Counted from the first letter of the stretch, positions 37,666 through 46,874 are shown. The stretch: 64,000 nucleotides of DNA from Streptomyces sp. NBC_01465 (GCF_036227325.1 NZ_CP109467.1:3286001-3350000); one strand, 5' to 3'. The notes: generated by a model from the sequence alone, not told the origin. Numbers and translations are program-made.

Positions 37666-39198
37666 ATGATCGACATGACGCACCGTAAGACAGTCGTACG
37701 CGGGGCCGCCGTCGCCGCCGCCACCTCCCTGCTGCTGGCCGGAGCCGTGTCCGGCACGGCCCGCGCCGCCGACCGCCCCGTCTGGGCCCCCTGCCCGCCG
37801 CCCACCGCGACCCAGGGCGGCGGTGACGCCCCCGGCGTCGGCTGGGAGTGTGCGACGCTCCCCGTCCCGCTCGACTACGCGCACCCGGGCGGCAAGAAGA
37901 TCGGCCTCGCCCTGATCCGGCACGCCGCCACAGGACCCGGCAAGCGCATCGGCTCGCTGATCTACAACTTCGGCGGCCCCGGCGGCACGGGCGTCGGGAC
38001 CCTGCCCGGCTTCGGCTCCACCTTCTCGGAGCTCAACACCCGCTACGACCTGGTGAGTTTCGACCCGCGCGGGGTCGGAGGCTCCGCCCCGGTCCGCTGC
38101 TTCACGGGCCCGCAGACCGATGCGTACCTCCAGGTCGACTCGACGCCCGACACCCCGGCCGAGGTCGAGCAGTTCATGGACGTCACGCAGGCCTTCGCGG
38201 CCGCCTGCGAGAAGAAGTCCGGCGCGCTCCTCCCGTACCTGACGACCACCAACGTCGCCCGCGACCTGGACCGCATCCGCGCGGCGGTCGGCGACAAGAA
38301 GCTGAACTACTACGGCTTCTCCTACGGCACCGAGCTCGGCGGCACCTACGCCCACCTCTTCCCGAAGAAGATCAACCGCGCGGTCCTCGACGGCGTCATG
38401 AACCCCGACGAGAACTACACCGACGGCGCCCTCTACCAGCTCAAGGGCTTCCAGCTCGCCCTCGACAACTTCGCGAAGGCCTGCGTCGCCGGCACCTACG
38501 TCTGCCCGATCCACCGGTCAACCCCCGAGCAGGTCGAACAGGTCCTCACCGACGTGGTCGCCCACCTCGACCAGCACCCGGCCCGCACCGCCGACGGCCG
38601 CATGCTGAACGACTCGCTCGCCCTCTCCGCCATCACCCAGACCCTGTACAGCGCGAGCTCCGGCTGGCCGTCGCTGGCACGCGCGGTCTCCACGTACACC
38701 AACTGGGGCGACCCGACCGGCCTGATGGCGCTCGCCGACTCCGCTACCGGCCGCGACGACAAGGGCCGGTTCGACAACGGCAACAACATCTTCTCGGCCA
38801 CCAGCTGCGCCGACTACGGCGTCCCGCAGACCACCGCCCAGATCGAGCAGGCGCTCCCCGCCTACCGCAAGGCGTCCCCGCTCTTCGGCGAGCAGTTCGC
38901 CTGGGCCCTCAACCAGTGCACGTACTGGCCGGTCAAGGGCGCCATGGACCACATGGAGGTGAGCGCGAAGGACGCCCCGCCGATGCTGGTCGTCGGCAAC
39001 GCGGGCGACCCGGCGACCCCGTACGGCGGCGCCGAGGTGATGGCGCGCCGGCTCGGGAAGGGCGTGGGCGTGCTGCTCAGCTGGACCGGCGGGCAGGGGC
39101 ACTGCAGTTACGGCAAGGGCAGCGCCTGCATCGACGGCAAGATCAACGACTATCTGCTGAACGGCAAGATCCCGGCGTACGGCACCAACTGCCCCTGA
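37666..39198 (+). CDS. Secreted alpha/beta hydrolase, tripeptidyl aminopeptidase (Tap/Slp) family
   Basis: A 510-residue exported serine peptidase. The signal peptide ends at the ARA motif near residue 34. The alpha/beta hydrolase core has the oxyanion loop IYNFGGPGGTG, the nucleophile elbow GFSYGTELGG, Asp in VVGNAGDPATP and His in WTGGQGHCSY. The C-terminal TAP-like domain with Cys pairs is present. Streptomyces Tap/Slp enzymes remove tripeptides from mycelial protein N-termini. Start is ATG 37666, with ATG 37675 as an alternative. Confidence 0.88.
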   Translation: MIDMTHRKTVVRGAAVAAATSLLLAGAVSGTARAADRPVWAPCPPPTATQGGGDAPGVGWECATLPVPLDYAHPGGKKIGLALIRHAATGPGKRIGSLIYNFGGPGGTGVGTLPGFGSTFSELNTRYDLVSFDPRGVGGSAPVRCFTGPQTDAYLQVDSTPDTPAEVEQFMDVTQAFAAACEKKSGALLPYLTTTNVARDLDRIRAAVGDKKLNYYGFSYGTELGGTYAHLFPKKINRAVLDGVMNPDENYTDGALYQLKGFQLALDNFAKACVAGTYVCPIHRSTPEQVEQVLTDVVAHLDQHPARTADGRMLNDSLALSAITQTLYSASSGWPSLARAVSTYTNWGDPTGLMALADSATGRDDKGRFDNGNNIFSATSCADYGVPQTTAQIEQALPAYRKASPLFGEQFAWALNQCTYWPVKGAMDHMEVSAKDAPPMLVVGNAGDPATPYGGAEVMARRLGKGVGVLLSWTGGQGHCSYGKGSACIDGKINDYLLNGKIPAYGTNCP

Positions 39199-39206
39199 CC
39201 GACCGC

Positions 39207-40052
39207 CTACTGGATGTAGTCCTCGAGCCGGGCGACGGTGAACCGCTGCTGCTGGATGTGCCGGAGCATGTTCGCCGTCATCTCGGTCATCGAGTGCCCC
39301 TTGAGCTCGGAGGGCCCGCGGAAGTGGGCGAGGATGATGTCGCCGGGGTGGAGCTTCTTGTCGGGGCGCTGGTACTGCATGTTCTTGATCTGCATCGACT
39401 CGCGCCACAGGACGATGGCCTTCAGGCCGCAATCCCTCACCGCCGTACGGGTGTTGGTGTTCCAGTTCCCGTACGGCGGCCGGAAGAGCCGGGGGGCGCT
39501 GCCGTACTCCTTCGTCAGCTTCGACTGCTGGCCGCAGATCTCGTTCTTCTGCGCGGCCGCGCCCAGCGTGCGCATGTTGGGGTGGTGGAGGGTGTGGTTC
39601 TCCACCCGGTTCCCCAGCGCCTGGAGCGGCTTGAAGTAGCCGTAGTCGCTGCGTATCGCGTCGTTCATCAGGAACATCGTGAAGGGGATCTTCAGCTCCT
39701 TCATCATCGCGACGAACTTGGGGTCCTTCTCGGCCCCGTCGTCGAAGGTGACGAAGACAATCTTCTCCTTGGTGGGGATCTCGCTGATCACCGGGACGGG
39801 CCCGCCGGTCCCGGTCTTCACCGGCTTCACCGCGGGAGGCGCGGGGACGGCGGCGAAGGGCTTGAGCCGCCACTTCCGGTACGCGGCTGCGCGGGCGTCG
39901 GGCTGCGCGTCGGAGGAGGTCTTCGCCGGAGCGGGGGTGGAGGCAGTCGGCGTATGAGCGCCCCCGGACCCCGATCCCGACGACGTACACCCCGCGAGCA
40001 GGGCACCGCCCAGAACACTGCTCAGGACCAGCCCCGCGACCCTCTTGCGCAC
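39207..40052 (-). CDS. Lipoprotein polysaccharide deacetylase (CE4/NodB)
   Basis: A 281-residue lipoprotein (lipobox LAGC, Cys22) with a Ser/Thr/Pro linker and a NodB homology domain. The metal site is visible: FDDG (Asp pair), HTLHH (the HxxxH motif) and RPPYGNWNTNTR; ILAHF carries the late His. It should deacetylate N-acetylglucosamine in peptidoglycan or another surface glycan at the outer face of the membrane. It converges on the peptidase gene with an 8-bp gap. Confidence 0.92.
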   Translation of the reverse strand: MRKRVAGLVLSSVLGGALLAGCTSSGSGSGGAHTPTASTPAPAKTSSDAQPDARAAAYRKWRLKPFAAVPAPPAVKPVKTGTGGPVPVISEIPTKEKIVFVTFDDGAEKDPKFVAMMKELKIPFTMFLMNDAIRSDYGYFKPLQALGNRVENHTLHHPNMRTLGAAAQKNEICGQQSKLTKEYGSAPRLFRPPYGNWNTNTRTAVRDCGLKAIVLWRESMQIKNMQYQRPDKKLHPGDIILAHFRGPSELKGHSMTEMTANMLRHIQQQRFTVARLEDYIQ

Positions 40053-40144
40053 GCTCGAACCTCTTGTCCGGTCTCACCGTCATCTGCGACTTGCGCCGTG
40101 CAAGATGCAGAAAACGACCACCGGGTTCACTGTCCGAGCCCAGC

Positions 40145-40351
40145 TCAGCCGGGCAGCAGCTCCTCGGCGAGCCGCACCACCCGCTCCCCCAACTCCCGCT
40201 GCCGCCCACACCTCCAGGTCGAGCCGCCAGAACAGCGGCACCCCCTCGAACGTCACGAACAGCAGTCGCCGCCCCCGCGACCGCCCCAGCTCCGGATCAC
40301 TCCGTACGGAAACGACCTCCCGCACCCGGCCGCGAGCTCCTCACGCTCCAC
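40145..40351 (-). pseudogene. Decayed nucleotidyltransferase-like gene downstream of the ECF sigma gene
   Basis: After the sigma-factor stop, one frame reads VREVVSVRSDPELGRSRG and RLLFVTFEGVPLFWRLDLEV. Another frame then continues as RQRELGERVVRLAEELLPG and ends at 40145. A GTG at 40351, overlapping the sigma stop, begins VEREELAA in yet another frame. The pieces look like the start and end of one small protein with the middle deleted and the frame lost twice. The FEGVPLFWRLDLEV stretch recalls nucleotidyltransferase-like proteins, but this is recall, not a search. Confidence 0.4.
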
Positions 40352-41579
40352 CGGCGGCCCTCCGCAGCAGCAGCTCCTTCTCCGCCTCGTTGCGCGTCAG
40401 CGCGGCCGCCCGCTCGAACTCCGCCCGCGCCTCCGCCGTCCGCCCCAGCTTCGCCAGCAGATCCCCGCGCACGCTCGGCAGCAGGTGGTACCCGGCCAGC
40501 GCGGACTCCTCCGCCAGTACGTCGACGATCGCGAGCCCCGCCTCGGGCCCGTGCGCCATGGACACGGCGACGGCCCGGTTGAGCTCGACCACGGGCGACG
40601 GCGGGAGCATCGCGTACAGGGCGGCGATCCGCTCCCAGTCCGTCTCCTCCCAGCTCGCGGCCCGCGCATGGCAGGCGGCGATGGCGGCCTGGACCGCGTA
40701 AGGACCCGACGCCCCGCCCAGCTCCCCCGCCCGCAGCAGCGCGGCGAACCCGCGCCGCACCAGCAGCTGGTTCCACCGCCCCCGGTTCTGGTCGGCGAGC
40801 AGCACGGGGCGCCCGTCCGCCCCCGTACGGGCACCCATCCGCGAGGACTGGAGCTCCAACAGGGCGACCAGGCCCAGGACTTCACCCTCCTTGGGCATCA
40901 GCCCGGCCAGCACCCGCGCGAGGCGCACCGCGTCCTCGCAGAGCGCGGGCCGTATCCAGTCGTCCCCTGCGGTGGCCGAGTACCCCTCGTTGAAGACCAG
41001 GTAGATGACCTCCAGCACGGAAGCGAGCCGCTGCTCCCGCTCGTCCCCGTACGGAACTTCGAAGGGAACCCCGGAGGCCGCCAGCTTCCGCTTCGCCCGC
41101 ACGATCCGCTGCGCGACCGTCGCCTCGGGCACCAGATAGGCCCGCGCGATCTCGTCCGTCGTCAGCCCGCCGAGCAGCCGCAGCGTGAGCGCGATGCGCG
41201 CCTCCGCGGAGAGCACGGGGTGGCAGGCGGTGAAGATCAGCCGCAGCAGATCGTCGTCGATGTCACCGGGCCCCGAGGGTTCGGGCGGCGGCGGGGAGGT
41301 CTCGTCCAGCGTCCGCCCGACCTCCGCGAGCTTGCGGGCGTACGTCTCCCGCCGCCGTACGAGATCGATCGCCCGGTGCTTGGCCGTGGCCATGAGCCAG
41401 GCGCCCGGATTGTCCGGTACGCCTGCCTCCGGCCACTGTTCCAGCGCGGCGACCAGTGCGTCTTGCGCGATCTCCTCGGCGATGCCCACGTCCCGCACGA
41501 TCCGGGTGACACCGGCGATGATCCGCGCCGATTCGATCCTGAATACGGTCTCGACCGCGTTTCCTGCCGTCACGGCCAC
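40341..41579 (-). CDS. ECF42-type RNA polymerase sigma factor with C-terminal extension
   Basis: A 412-residue sigma factor. Region 2 (ARIIAGVTRIVRDVGIAEEI, then DNPGAWLMATAKHRAIDLVR) and region 4 (LGGLTTDEIARAYLVPEATV) fill the first 190 residues. A roughly 200-residue helical, TPR-like extension follows (GWLRP-type ECEDAVRLARVL, ending RRAAGGA). This long form is the ECF42 group, which needs the extension for activity and has no anti-sigma factor. The adjacent DGPF-domain gene is the group's hallmark partner. The likely target is its own small operon. Confidence 0.9.
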   Translation of the reverse strand: MAVTAGNAVETVFRIESARIIAGVTRIVRDVGIAEEIAQDALVAALEQWPEAGVPDNPGAWLMATAKHRAIDLVRRRETYARKLAEVGRTLDETSPPPPEPSGPGDIDDDLLRLIFTACHPVLSAEARIALTLRLLGGLTTDEIARAYLVPEATVAQRIVRAKRKLAASGVPFEVPYGDEREQRLASVLEVIYLVFNEGYSATAGDDWIRPALCEDAVRLARVLAGLMPKEGEVLGLVALLELQSSRMGARTGADGRPVLLADQNRGRWNQLLVRRGFAALLRAGELGGASGPYAVQAAIAACHARAASWEETDWERIAALYAMLPPSPVVELNRAVAVSMAHGPEAGLAIVDVLAEESALAGYHLLPSVRGDLLAKLGRTAEARAEFERAAALTRNEAEKELLLRRAAGGA

Positions 41580-41613
41580 CCATCAGAGCAGCCTCGCGGC
41601 AGACCGGCAACCG

Positions 41614-41976
41614 CTACTCGTCGCCGGGGCCGAAGACCTGGCGCACCTCGCAGGTGACGTCCCACTCGGGCTCGTGCACGGCCAGGAAGCGCTTGGTCCA
41701 CTCGACGGCCTCGTCGAGGTCCTTGGTCTGCAGCATCGCGTACCCGCCGACGACCTCCTTGGCCTCGGTGAAGGGGCCGTCGATGACGGTCGCCTTGCCG
41801 CCGTTCCAGTGCACCCTGCGGCCGGTGTCGATCGGCCCGAGACCACCGGTGTCGAGCATGACGCCGGCCTTGGTCATCTCCTCCATGAGCACGCCCATGC
41901 GCTCCATCAGCTCGGGGCTGGGCTCGGTGGGCGAGTTGCTCTCGTTCACACGGATCATCGACAGAAAGCGCGGCAT
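41614..41976 (-). CDS. YCII-related DGPF-domain protein
   Basis: A 120-residue cytoplasmic protein with the signature VIDGPFTEAKEVVGGYAMLQ and the N-terminal strand FLSMIRVNE. The ATG at 41976 has GAGGAG 6 nt upstream. It lies 34 bp before the ECF42 sigma gene, the conserved pairing of this group. DGPF proteins have a ferredoxin-like dimeric barrel; their role beside ECF42 is not settled. Confidence 0.92.
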   Translation of the reverse strand: MPRFLSMIRVNESNSPTEPSPELMERMGVLMEEMTKAGVMLDTGGLGPIDTGRRVHWNGGKATVIDGPFTEAKEVVGGYAMLQTKDLDEAVEWTKRFLAVHEPEWDVTCEVRQVFGPGDE

Positions 41977-42076
41977 GACGGTCTCCTCGGTCATGGTCGG
42001 CGGGGCGTTTCCCCGTCCTCTCACTAATGCGTCGAACGGCGGAGACCGCAATCGACACACACCGCGAAAAAGTTTT

Positions 42077-43120
42077 TCAGCGCAGTGACGCCCAGAGTTC
42101 GCTCGCCTTGGGCTCGTCGGCGACGACCCGGTTGTGGTCGGACGGCGCGGGCAGCACCGGCATCATCACGGTCTTCAGCGCGTCCGGCTCGATCTGCCGC
42201 AGCCCCTGGGCCAGATCGGTCAGCTCGCCGAGCGAGTCGAGCCCCGTGTCGGTCGTCAGGCTTCCGGTGACGGCGTCGGCGACCTTGTAGAGCTTCAGCG
42301 GGTCGGAGAGCAGGTTCCCCGCCGTCATCTCCTTGAGCATCGCCTTCACCAGCTGCTGCTGGAGCGCTATCCGGCCCAGGTCGCTGCCGTCGCCTATCGC
42401 GTGGCGCGTACGGGCGAAGGCGAGCGCCTGCTTCCCGTCGAGCCGGTGGGTGCCGGCCTCCAGGTGCAGATGGCTCTGCTTGTCGTCGATGTCCTGGGTG
42501 GTGGTCACGGTGACCCCGCCGAGGGCGTCGATCAGATCCGCGAACCCGGCGAAGTCGATCTCCATGTAGTGGTCCATCCGTACGCCGGTCATCTTCTCGA
42601 CGGTCTTCACGGCGCAGACGGGACCGCCCAGGGAGTAGGCGCTGTTGAACATGACGTTGTACGCCACCGACGTGGAGCCCCCGGAGGAGGTCGGGCAGGA
42701 CGGCCGGGTGACGAGGGTGTCGCGGGGGATGGAGACCACGGTGGCGGCGGAGTGGTCGTCGTTGATGTGGACGACCATCGCGGTGTCGGAGCGCGCGCCA
42801 CCGCTCTCGCCGCCGCCCAGTGCCTGGTTCTCCTTGCCGGTACGGGAGTCCGAGCCCAGCACGAGGATGTTCATCGTGCCGCTCGGCACGTCAGGCAGGG
42901 CCGAGGCGGACGCGGAGGCGGAGGGCGTGGCCGAGGGCCGCTGCGGCCGGTCGGTGCCGAGGGCGCTGTTGATGTCGACGCCCTTGATGTTCCGGTCGAA
43001 GTGCCAGTACGCCCAACCGACTCCGCCCGCACCCACCACGAGGGTGCAGCCGAGGACCACGCCCACGACTCTGATCACGCGTCTGCGGCGCGGCCGCTGA
43101 CCTGGCTGTTCGTCCGTCAT
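42077..43120 (-). CDS. LytR-CpsA-Psr family glycopolymer ligase
   Basis: A 347-residue membrane-anchored LCP enzyme. A basic head QRPRRRRVIRVVG precedes one membrane segment (about 15-37). A Ser/Ala/Pro linker leads to the LCP domain with the conserved acidic/Arg set: LVLGSDSRTG, VVSIPRDTLV, MEIDFAGFADLIDALGGV and ALAFARTRHAIGDGSDLGR. It transfers lipid-linked glycopolymers such as teichoic acid or other wall glycans to peptidoglycan. Start chosen at ATG 43120 (MTDEQPG); GTG 43150 and ATG 43132 are in-frame alternatives. Confidence 0.92.
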   Translation of the reverse strand: MTDEQPGQRPRRRRVIRVVGVVLGCTLVVGAGGVGWAYWHFDRNIKGVDINSALGTDRPQRPSATPSASASASALPDVPSGTMNILVLGSDSRTGKENQALGGGESGGARSDTAMVVHINDDHSAATVVSIPRDTLVTRPSCPTSSGGSTSVAYNVMFNSAYSLGGPVCAVKTVEKMTGVRMDHYMEIDFAGFADLIDALGGVTVTTTQDIDDKQSHLHLEAGTHRLDGKQALAFARTRHAIGDGSDLGRIALQQQLVKAMLKEMTAGNLLSDPLKLYKVADAVTGSLTTDTGLDSLGELTDLAQGLRQIEPDALKTVMMPVLPAPSDHNRVVADEPKASELWASLR

Positions 43121-43184
43121 GCGCAGGAACATACGTCCGAATCGGTTCACGCCCTACAGGTAGCCGTTAATTCCAGGGAAAAAC

Positions 43185-43502
43185 TCATATTCCGCCGCTG
43201 TCCCTGCGCTCGTCGAGCCACCGGTCGTGCGCCTCCTGCGCGGCCTGCCGGCTCGTCCCGAGCGAGGCCCCGATCTGCGCCCAGGAGGCCCCGGACTCGC
43301 GGGCGGACCGTACGGACAGGTGACGCCCGTAGGCGGCCTTCCGTACGATCACCTCGCTCAGCGCCAGCAGTTCCAGCGTCTCCTCGCGGGTCAGCGGCAG
43401 ATCCGCGGCGTCGCCGAGCATCTCGCGTACGCGCAGGGCGTCGTAGCGGGCCGTCGCGGTCAACAGGGTGTGCTGGAGCTCGAGTTGATCCGGAGTCGTC
43501 AT
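43185..43502 (-). CDS. Small HTH-like protein
   Basis: A 105-residue protein with a helical N-terminal half (LELQHTLLTATARYDALRVR) and a C-terminal helix-turn-helix-like stretch SWAQIGASLGTSRQAAQEAH, as seen in short actinobacterial DNA-binding proteins. The ATG at 43502 gives the natural N-terminus MTTPDQLEL. Function unknown; possibly a small transcription factor. Confidence 0.7.
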   Translation of the reverse strand: MTTPDQLELQHTLLTATARYDALRVREMLGDAADLPLTREETLELLALSEVIVRKAAYGRHLSVRSARESGASWAQIGASLGTSRQAAQEAHDRWLDERRDSGGI

Positions 43503-43534
43503 GGGATCAGGATCGCACCGGACCGGGCGAGGGG

Positions 43535-43783
43535 TCAGGCCGTCTCGAAGCGCCAGCGGTGCACGGCGCGTGTCACCAACTCCGCGTCGGGCTCCGGGAG
43601 TTCGGGCAGTTCCGCACCGAACTCCGCGTCCCACCAGGTGATGACGAGCACCCGGTCCTGCGGCGCCCGAAGGAACTCCCGCCGCACCGGCTCAGCGGCC
43701 AGCACCTGCGCGCGCGCCCACTCCAGCAGCTCCGCGCCCCGGCCCTCCGCCGCCCGGGCCTCCCACATCAGCGCGACGCTCAT
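43535..43783 (-). CDS. Small conserved protein translationally coupled to tsaD
   Basis: An 82-residue protein starting [20 protein letters not shown] with [20 protein letters not shown] in the middle. It overlaps the tsaD stop as ATGA. The pattern (N-terminal beta strand, helix, VxVITWW strand) resembles a short dimeric alpha/beta-barrel like antibiotic-biosynthesis monooxygenases, but no active residue is evident. Function unknown. Confidence 0.7.
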   Translation of the reverse strand: MSVALMWEARAAEGRGAELLEWARAQVLAAEPVRREFLRAPQDRVLVITWWDAEFGAELPELPEPDAELVTRAVHRWRFETA

Positions 43784-44877
43784 GAGTACAGGTTGTCCTT
43801 GCTGACCTCGTGCACATGGTCGTGGTCGTGCGTGTGCCCGGGAACGTGCGGCTCCGTCACCGGCAACGACGAGTCCGCCGACAGCTCCCAGTCGGAGGCC
43901 GGCCGGTTCCTGGCCACCATCTCCGCGCCCAGTGCGGCCACCATCGCCCCGTTGTCCGTGCACAGCCCGGGCCGCGGCACCCGCAGCCGGATGCCCGCCT
44001 TCTCGCACCGCTCCTGCGCGAGCGCCCGCAGACGGGAGTTGGCGGCGACACCGCCGCCGATCATCAGGTGGTCGACGCCCTCGTCGCGGCAGGCCCGTAC
44101 GGCCTTGCGCGTCAGCACGTCCACGACCGCCTCCTGGAAGGACGCCGCCACATCACGTACCGGCACGTCCTCACCGGCCGCCCGCTTGGCCTCGATCCAG
44201 CGCGCCACCGACGTCTTCAGCCCGGAGAAGGAGAAGTCGTACGCGGGGTCCTTCGACCCGGTCAGCCCGCGCGGGAACGCGATCGCCTTCGGGTCGCCCT
44301 CCTTCGCGAGCCGGTCGATGACCGGACCGCCCGGGAAACCCAGATGCAGCACACGCGCGATCTTGTCGAACGCCTCGCCCGCCGCGTCGTCGATCGTCGC
44401 GCCCAGGGGCCGTACGTCGCTCGTGATGTCGGGAGCGAGCAGCAGCGAGGAGTGCCCGCCGCTCACCAGGAGCGCCATCGTCGGCTCGGGCAGCGGCCCG
44501 TGCTCCAGCTGGTCGACGCAGATGTGGGAGGCCAGGTGATTGACCCCGTACAGCGGCTTGTTCAGCGCGTACGCATACGCCTTCGCCGCCGAGACGCCCA
44601 CAAGGAGCGCCCCCGCGAGCCCGGGACCTGCGGTGACGGCGATCCCGTCGAGGTCGCTGCCCTTGACGCCCGCGTCCTTCAGGGCGCGCTCGATCGTGGG
44701 GACCATCGCCTCCAGATGCGCACGCGAGGCGATCTCCGGGACGACGCCGCCGAAGCGCGCATGCGTGTCGACGCTCGACGCGACGGCATCGGCGAGCAGC
44801 GTCGTGCCACGCACGATGCCGACGCCCGTCTCGTCGCAGGAGGTCTCGATACCGAGTACCAGAGGTTCGTCAGCCAT
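43780..44877 (-). CDS. tsaD: tRNA N6-adenosine threonylcarbamoyltransferase TsaD
   Basis: Transfers the threonylcarbamoyl group to A37 of ANN-decoding tRNAs. 365 residues in the ASKHA fold. It shows the Kae1/TsaD motifs [16 protein letters not shown], the metal-binding HxxxH in [12 protein letters not shown], and [15 protein letters not shown]. The tail ends [14 protein letters not shown] before SKDNLYS, a His/Asp run not needed for the fold and possibly metal binding. It lies in an operon with rimI and tsaB. Confidence 0.97.
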   Translation of the reverse strand: MADEPLVLGIETSCDETGVGIVRGTTLLADAVASSVDTHARFGGVVPEIASRAHLEAMVPTIERALKDAGVKGSDLDGIAVTAGPGLAGALLVGVSAAKAYAYALNKPLYGVNHLASHICVDQLEHGPLPEPTMALLVSGGHSSLLLAPDITSDVRPLGATIDDAAGEAFDKIARVLHLGFPGGPVIDRLAKEGDPKAIAFPRGLTGSKDPAYDFSFSGLKTSVARWIEAKRAAGEDVPVRDVAASFQEAVVDVLTRKAVRACRDEGVDHLMIGGGVAANSRLRALAQERCEKAGIRLRVPRPGLCTDNGAMVAALGAEMVARNRPASDWELSADSSLPVTEPHVPGHTHDHDHVHEVSKDNLYS

Positions 44878-45362
44878 CAGTTCAGTTCTCTGTTCTCTGT
44901 TCCTTGGACCACGAGACGCATCACGAGCGCGTCCACGTTCCCGGGCTGGTAGTAGCCGCGCCGAAAGCCGATGGGCTCGAAGCCGAAGCGCTCGTACAGC
45001 TTCTGCGCCCGGGTGTTGTCGACCCGCACCTCGAGGAGGATCTCTTCGCACTCGAAGGCGGTGGCGTGCCGGATGAGCTCGGTCAGCAGCTCGGACCCGA
45101 GCCCGCTCCCCCACGCGTCCCTGCTGACCGCGATGGTCTGTACGTCGCCGAGCCCGCCGGCCGCGGCGAGCCCCGCGTACCCGACGACCTTGCCGCCGTC
45201 CTCGGCGACCACGTACCGCCGGGTCGCACCGGGACCGCGCGCATGGGCGAGCTCGGACCAGAACATCCCGTTGGACCAGGCGTCGTCGGGGAAGAGATCG
45301 CGCTCCAGCTCAAAAACGCCGTCTATGTCCCACCAGCGCATCTCGCGCAGCACGGCGGTCAC
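44877..45362 (-). CDS. rimI: Ribosomal protein S18-alanine N-acetyltransferase RimI
   Basis: A 161-residue GNAT enzyme that acetylates the N-terminal Ala of S18 and may have wider N-terminal specificity in actinobacteria. The acetyl-CoA motif is [19 protein letters not shown] and the C-terminal GNAT motif is [23 protein letters not shown] at 45362 overlaps the tsaB stop as GTGA, and its own stop overlaps the tsaD ATG by one base. Confidence 0.93.
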   Translation of the reverse strand: MTAVLREMRWWDIDGVFELERDLFPDDAWSNGMFWSELAHARGPGATRRYVVAEDGGKVVGYAGLAAAGGLGDVQTIAVSRDAWGSGLGSELLTELIRHATAFECEEILLEVRVDNTRAQKLYERFGFEPIGFRRGYYQPGNVDALVMRLVVQGTENRELN

Positions 45363-46003
45363 TTGGGGGTGACCACCTTGTAGTTCTTGGGCACCTGAGC
45401 GTCGGGCCGCCGCAGATAGAGAGGCGTTACAGGCAGGAACTCCCCGCCCGCGGCCAGCCGCTCGGCGGCCAGCCCGGCCAGCGCCCCCGCCGACACGTGC
45501 TCGGGCCCGCGCCCGTCGGGAAAGGCCTCCGGATAAAGAACAGCCCCCGCGCCCACGACCGGCAGCTCGGTGGCGACGTCGGCGGGCCGGTCGACAGCGG
45601 GCTCGGTCACGCGCGTACGGGAGTCGTCGTAGCGCGCCCAGTAGACCTCTTTGCGCCGCGCGTCGGTGGCCACGACGAAGGGCCCCTCGATCCCGGACGC
45701 GTACGCGAGACCGTCCAGCGTGCACAGCCCGTGCACCGGCACCCCGAGCACCGACCCGAAGGTCGCGGCGGTCACGAGCCCGACCCGCAGCCCGGTGTAC
45801 GGGCCGGGGCCGACCCCGACGACGATCCCCGTGACGGCGTCGAGCTTCACCCCCGCCTCGTCCAGCACTCGGTCGACGGCGGGCAGCAGCAGCTCCCCGT
45901 GGCGGCGCGCGTCGACCTGCGAGGACTCGGCGACGACGGACGTGCCGTCGTGGAGGGCGGCGGTGACGGCGGGGGTGGCGGTATCAACGGCGAGCAGAAG
46001 CAC
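45359..46003 (-). CDS. tsaB: tRNA threonylcarbamoyladenosine biosynthesis protein TsaB
   Basis: A 214-residue inactive TsaD paralogue that forms the t6A complex with TsaD and TsaE. Motifs are LLLAVDTATPAVTAALHDG, the RHGELLLPAVDRVL helix and GVGPGPYTGLRVGL. The start is GTG at 46003. First gene of the tsaB-rimI-tsaD operon. Confidence 0.95.
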   Translation of the reverse strand: MLLLAVDTATPAVTAALHDGTSVVAESSQVDARRHGELLLPAVDRVLDEAGVKLDAVTGIVVGVGPGPYTGLRVGLVTAATFGSVLGVPVHGLCTLDGLAYASGIEGPFVVATDARRKEVYWARYDDSRTRVTEPAVDRPADVATELPVVGAGAVLYPEAFPDGRGPEHVSAGALAGLAAERLAAGGEFLPVTPLYLRRPDAQVPKNYKVVTPK

Positions 46004-46119
46004 ACGAACAGCCTACGGCTCCTGCGACGGTGGCACGGCTCCGAGCCCGGTCCTCCCCCGGCTGCTACCGTCGGCGACGACCAACCCAAAATCGTACGTA
46101 CGGCAGAGGAGCACCCCAG

Positions 46120-46680
46120 GTGGCCAGGAGCAGCTCGGGAATCGTGGCCGGGCTCACCGCGGCAGCCGTCGCCGTGGTCGCCTTCCTCGCCTACCAGGCC
46201 TCGGCGAACGCCCCCGACGACCTGGCGGCCCCCACCGGAAGCGTCTCCCCCTCGATCGCCCCGTCGGGCACGACGAAGAAGCCGGGCACCCCGACGGCAC
46301 TCCCGCTCCCGGCCGGTTCGGGCCGCGGGATGCGCGTCGTCTACGCCCTCGCCTCCAAGCACGTATGGCTGACGAACAGCGCCGGCAGGGTGACCCGGAG
46401 CTTCGCGGTCATGCCGAGCACGGTGAACCCGCCGACCGGAACGTACGAGGTCGGCTCCCGCTCGGGGTCCATCGCGGGCTCCGACGGGGTGGAGATCGAG
46501 CACGTCGTACGCTTCGCCACCATCGACGGCGTGACGGTCGGCTTCAGCGCGGCGGTGGACGGCTCGATGTCGAGCCCGGACCCGAGCCGCAAGACGGGCG
46601 GGATCCGGATGAAGCGGGCGGACGGGGACGTGCTGTGGCCGTTCGCGACGATCGGCACGAAGGTCGTAGTCGTCCCGTAA
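46120..46680 (+). CDS. Membrane-anchored protein with truncated YkuD-like fold
   Basis: A 186-residue protein with an N-terminal membrane segment (IVAGLTAAAVAVVAFLAY) and a Ser/Pro/Thr linker. A domain follows that reads like the first half of an L,D-transpeptidase: VVYALASKHVWLTNSAGRVT, then FAVMPSTVNPPTGTYEVGSR. The catalytic HxxxxSHGC motif is absent. It may be a non-enzymatic wall-binding protein. GTG at 46120 has GAGGAG 9 nt upstream. It lies antisense within the tsa gene group. Confidence 0.7.
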   Translation: MARSSSGIVAGLTAAAVAVVAFLAYQASANAPDDLAAPTGSVSPSIAPSGTTKKPGTPTALPLPAGSGRGMRVVYALASKHVWLTNSAGRVTRSFAVMPSTVNPPTGTYEVGSRSGSIAGSDGVEIEHVVRFATIDGVTVGFSAAVDGSMSSPDPSRKTGGIRMKRADGDVLWPFATIGTKVVVVP

Positions 46681-46690
46681 CTCTTACGGA

Positions 46691-46855
46691 TTAAGCGGCG
46701 TCGCGCCGCTCGTCATCCTCCACGGTGCGCTCTTCGTCGTCCTGCGGCGGCGTGGACACCGCGGCGGCCGCAGCGCACGAGGCCAGCAGCTCGCGCATCG
46801 ACAGGGCGGACGGCGACTGCGGCGGCTGCGGTACGGCTCCCGACGTCGTCTCCAT
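46691..46855 (-). CDS. Small 54-residue protein with upstream operator-like dyad
   Basis: Reads METTSGAVPQPPQSPSALSM, then RELLASCAAAAAVSTP and an acidic tail ending DDERRDAA. The ATG at 46855 follows GGGAGG, and a perfect 7-bp inverted repeat sits about 30 bp upstream. Amino-acid composition and strong ribosome-binding site support a real gene. Function unknown; the single Cys and short hydrophobic stretch do not identify a family. Confidence 0.65.
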   Translation of the reverse strand: METTSGAVPQPPQSPSALSMRELLASCAAAAAVSTPPQDDEERTVEDDERRDAA

Positions 46856-46874
46856 GGCTGCCTCCCGGCCCGGG

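Noticed and set aside
37848..41657. A 1269-codon plus-strand open frame
   Set aside because: It runs out of frame through the Tap peptidase gene and antisense to the deacetylase and sigma genes, with no recognisable motif.
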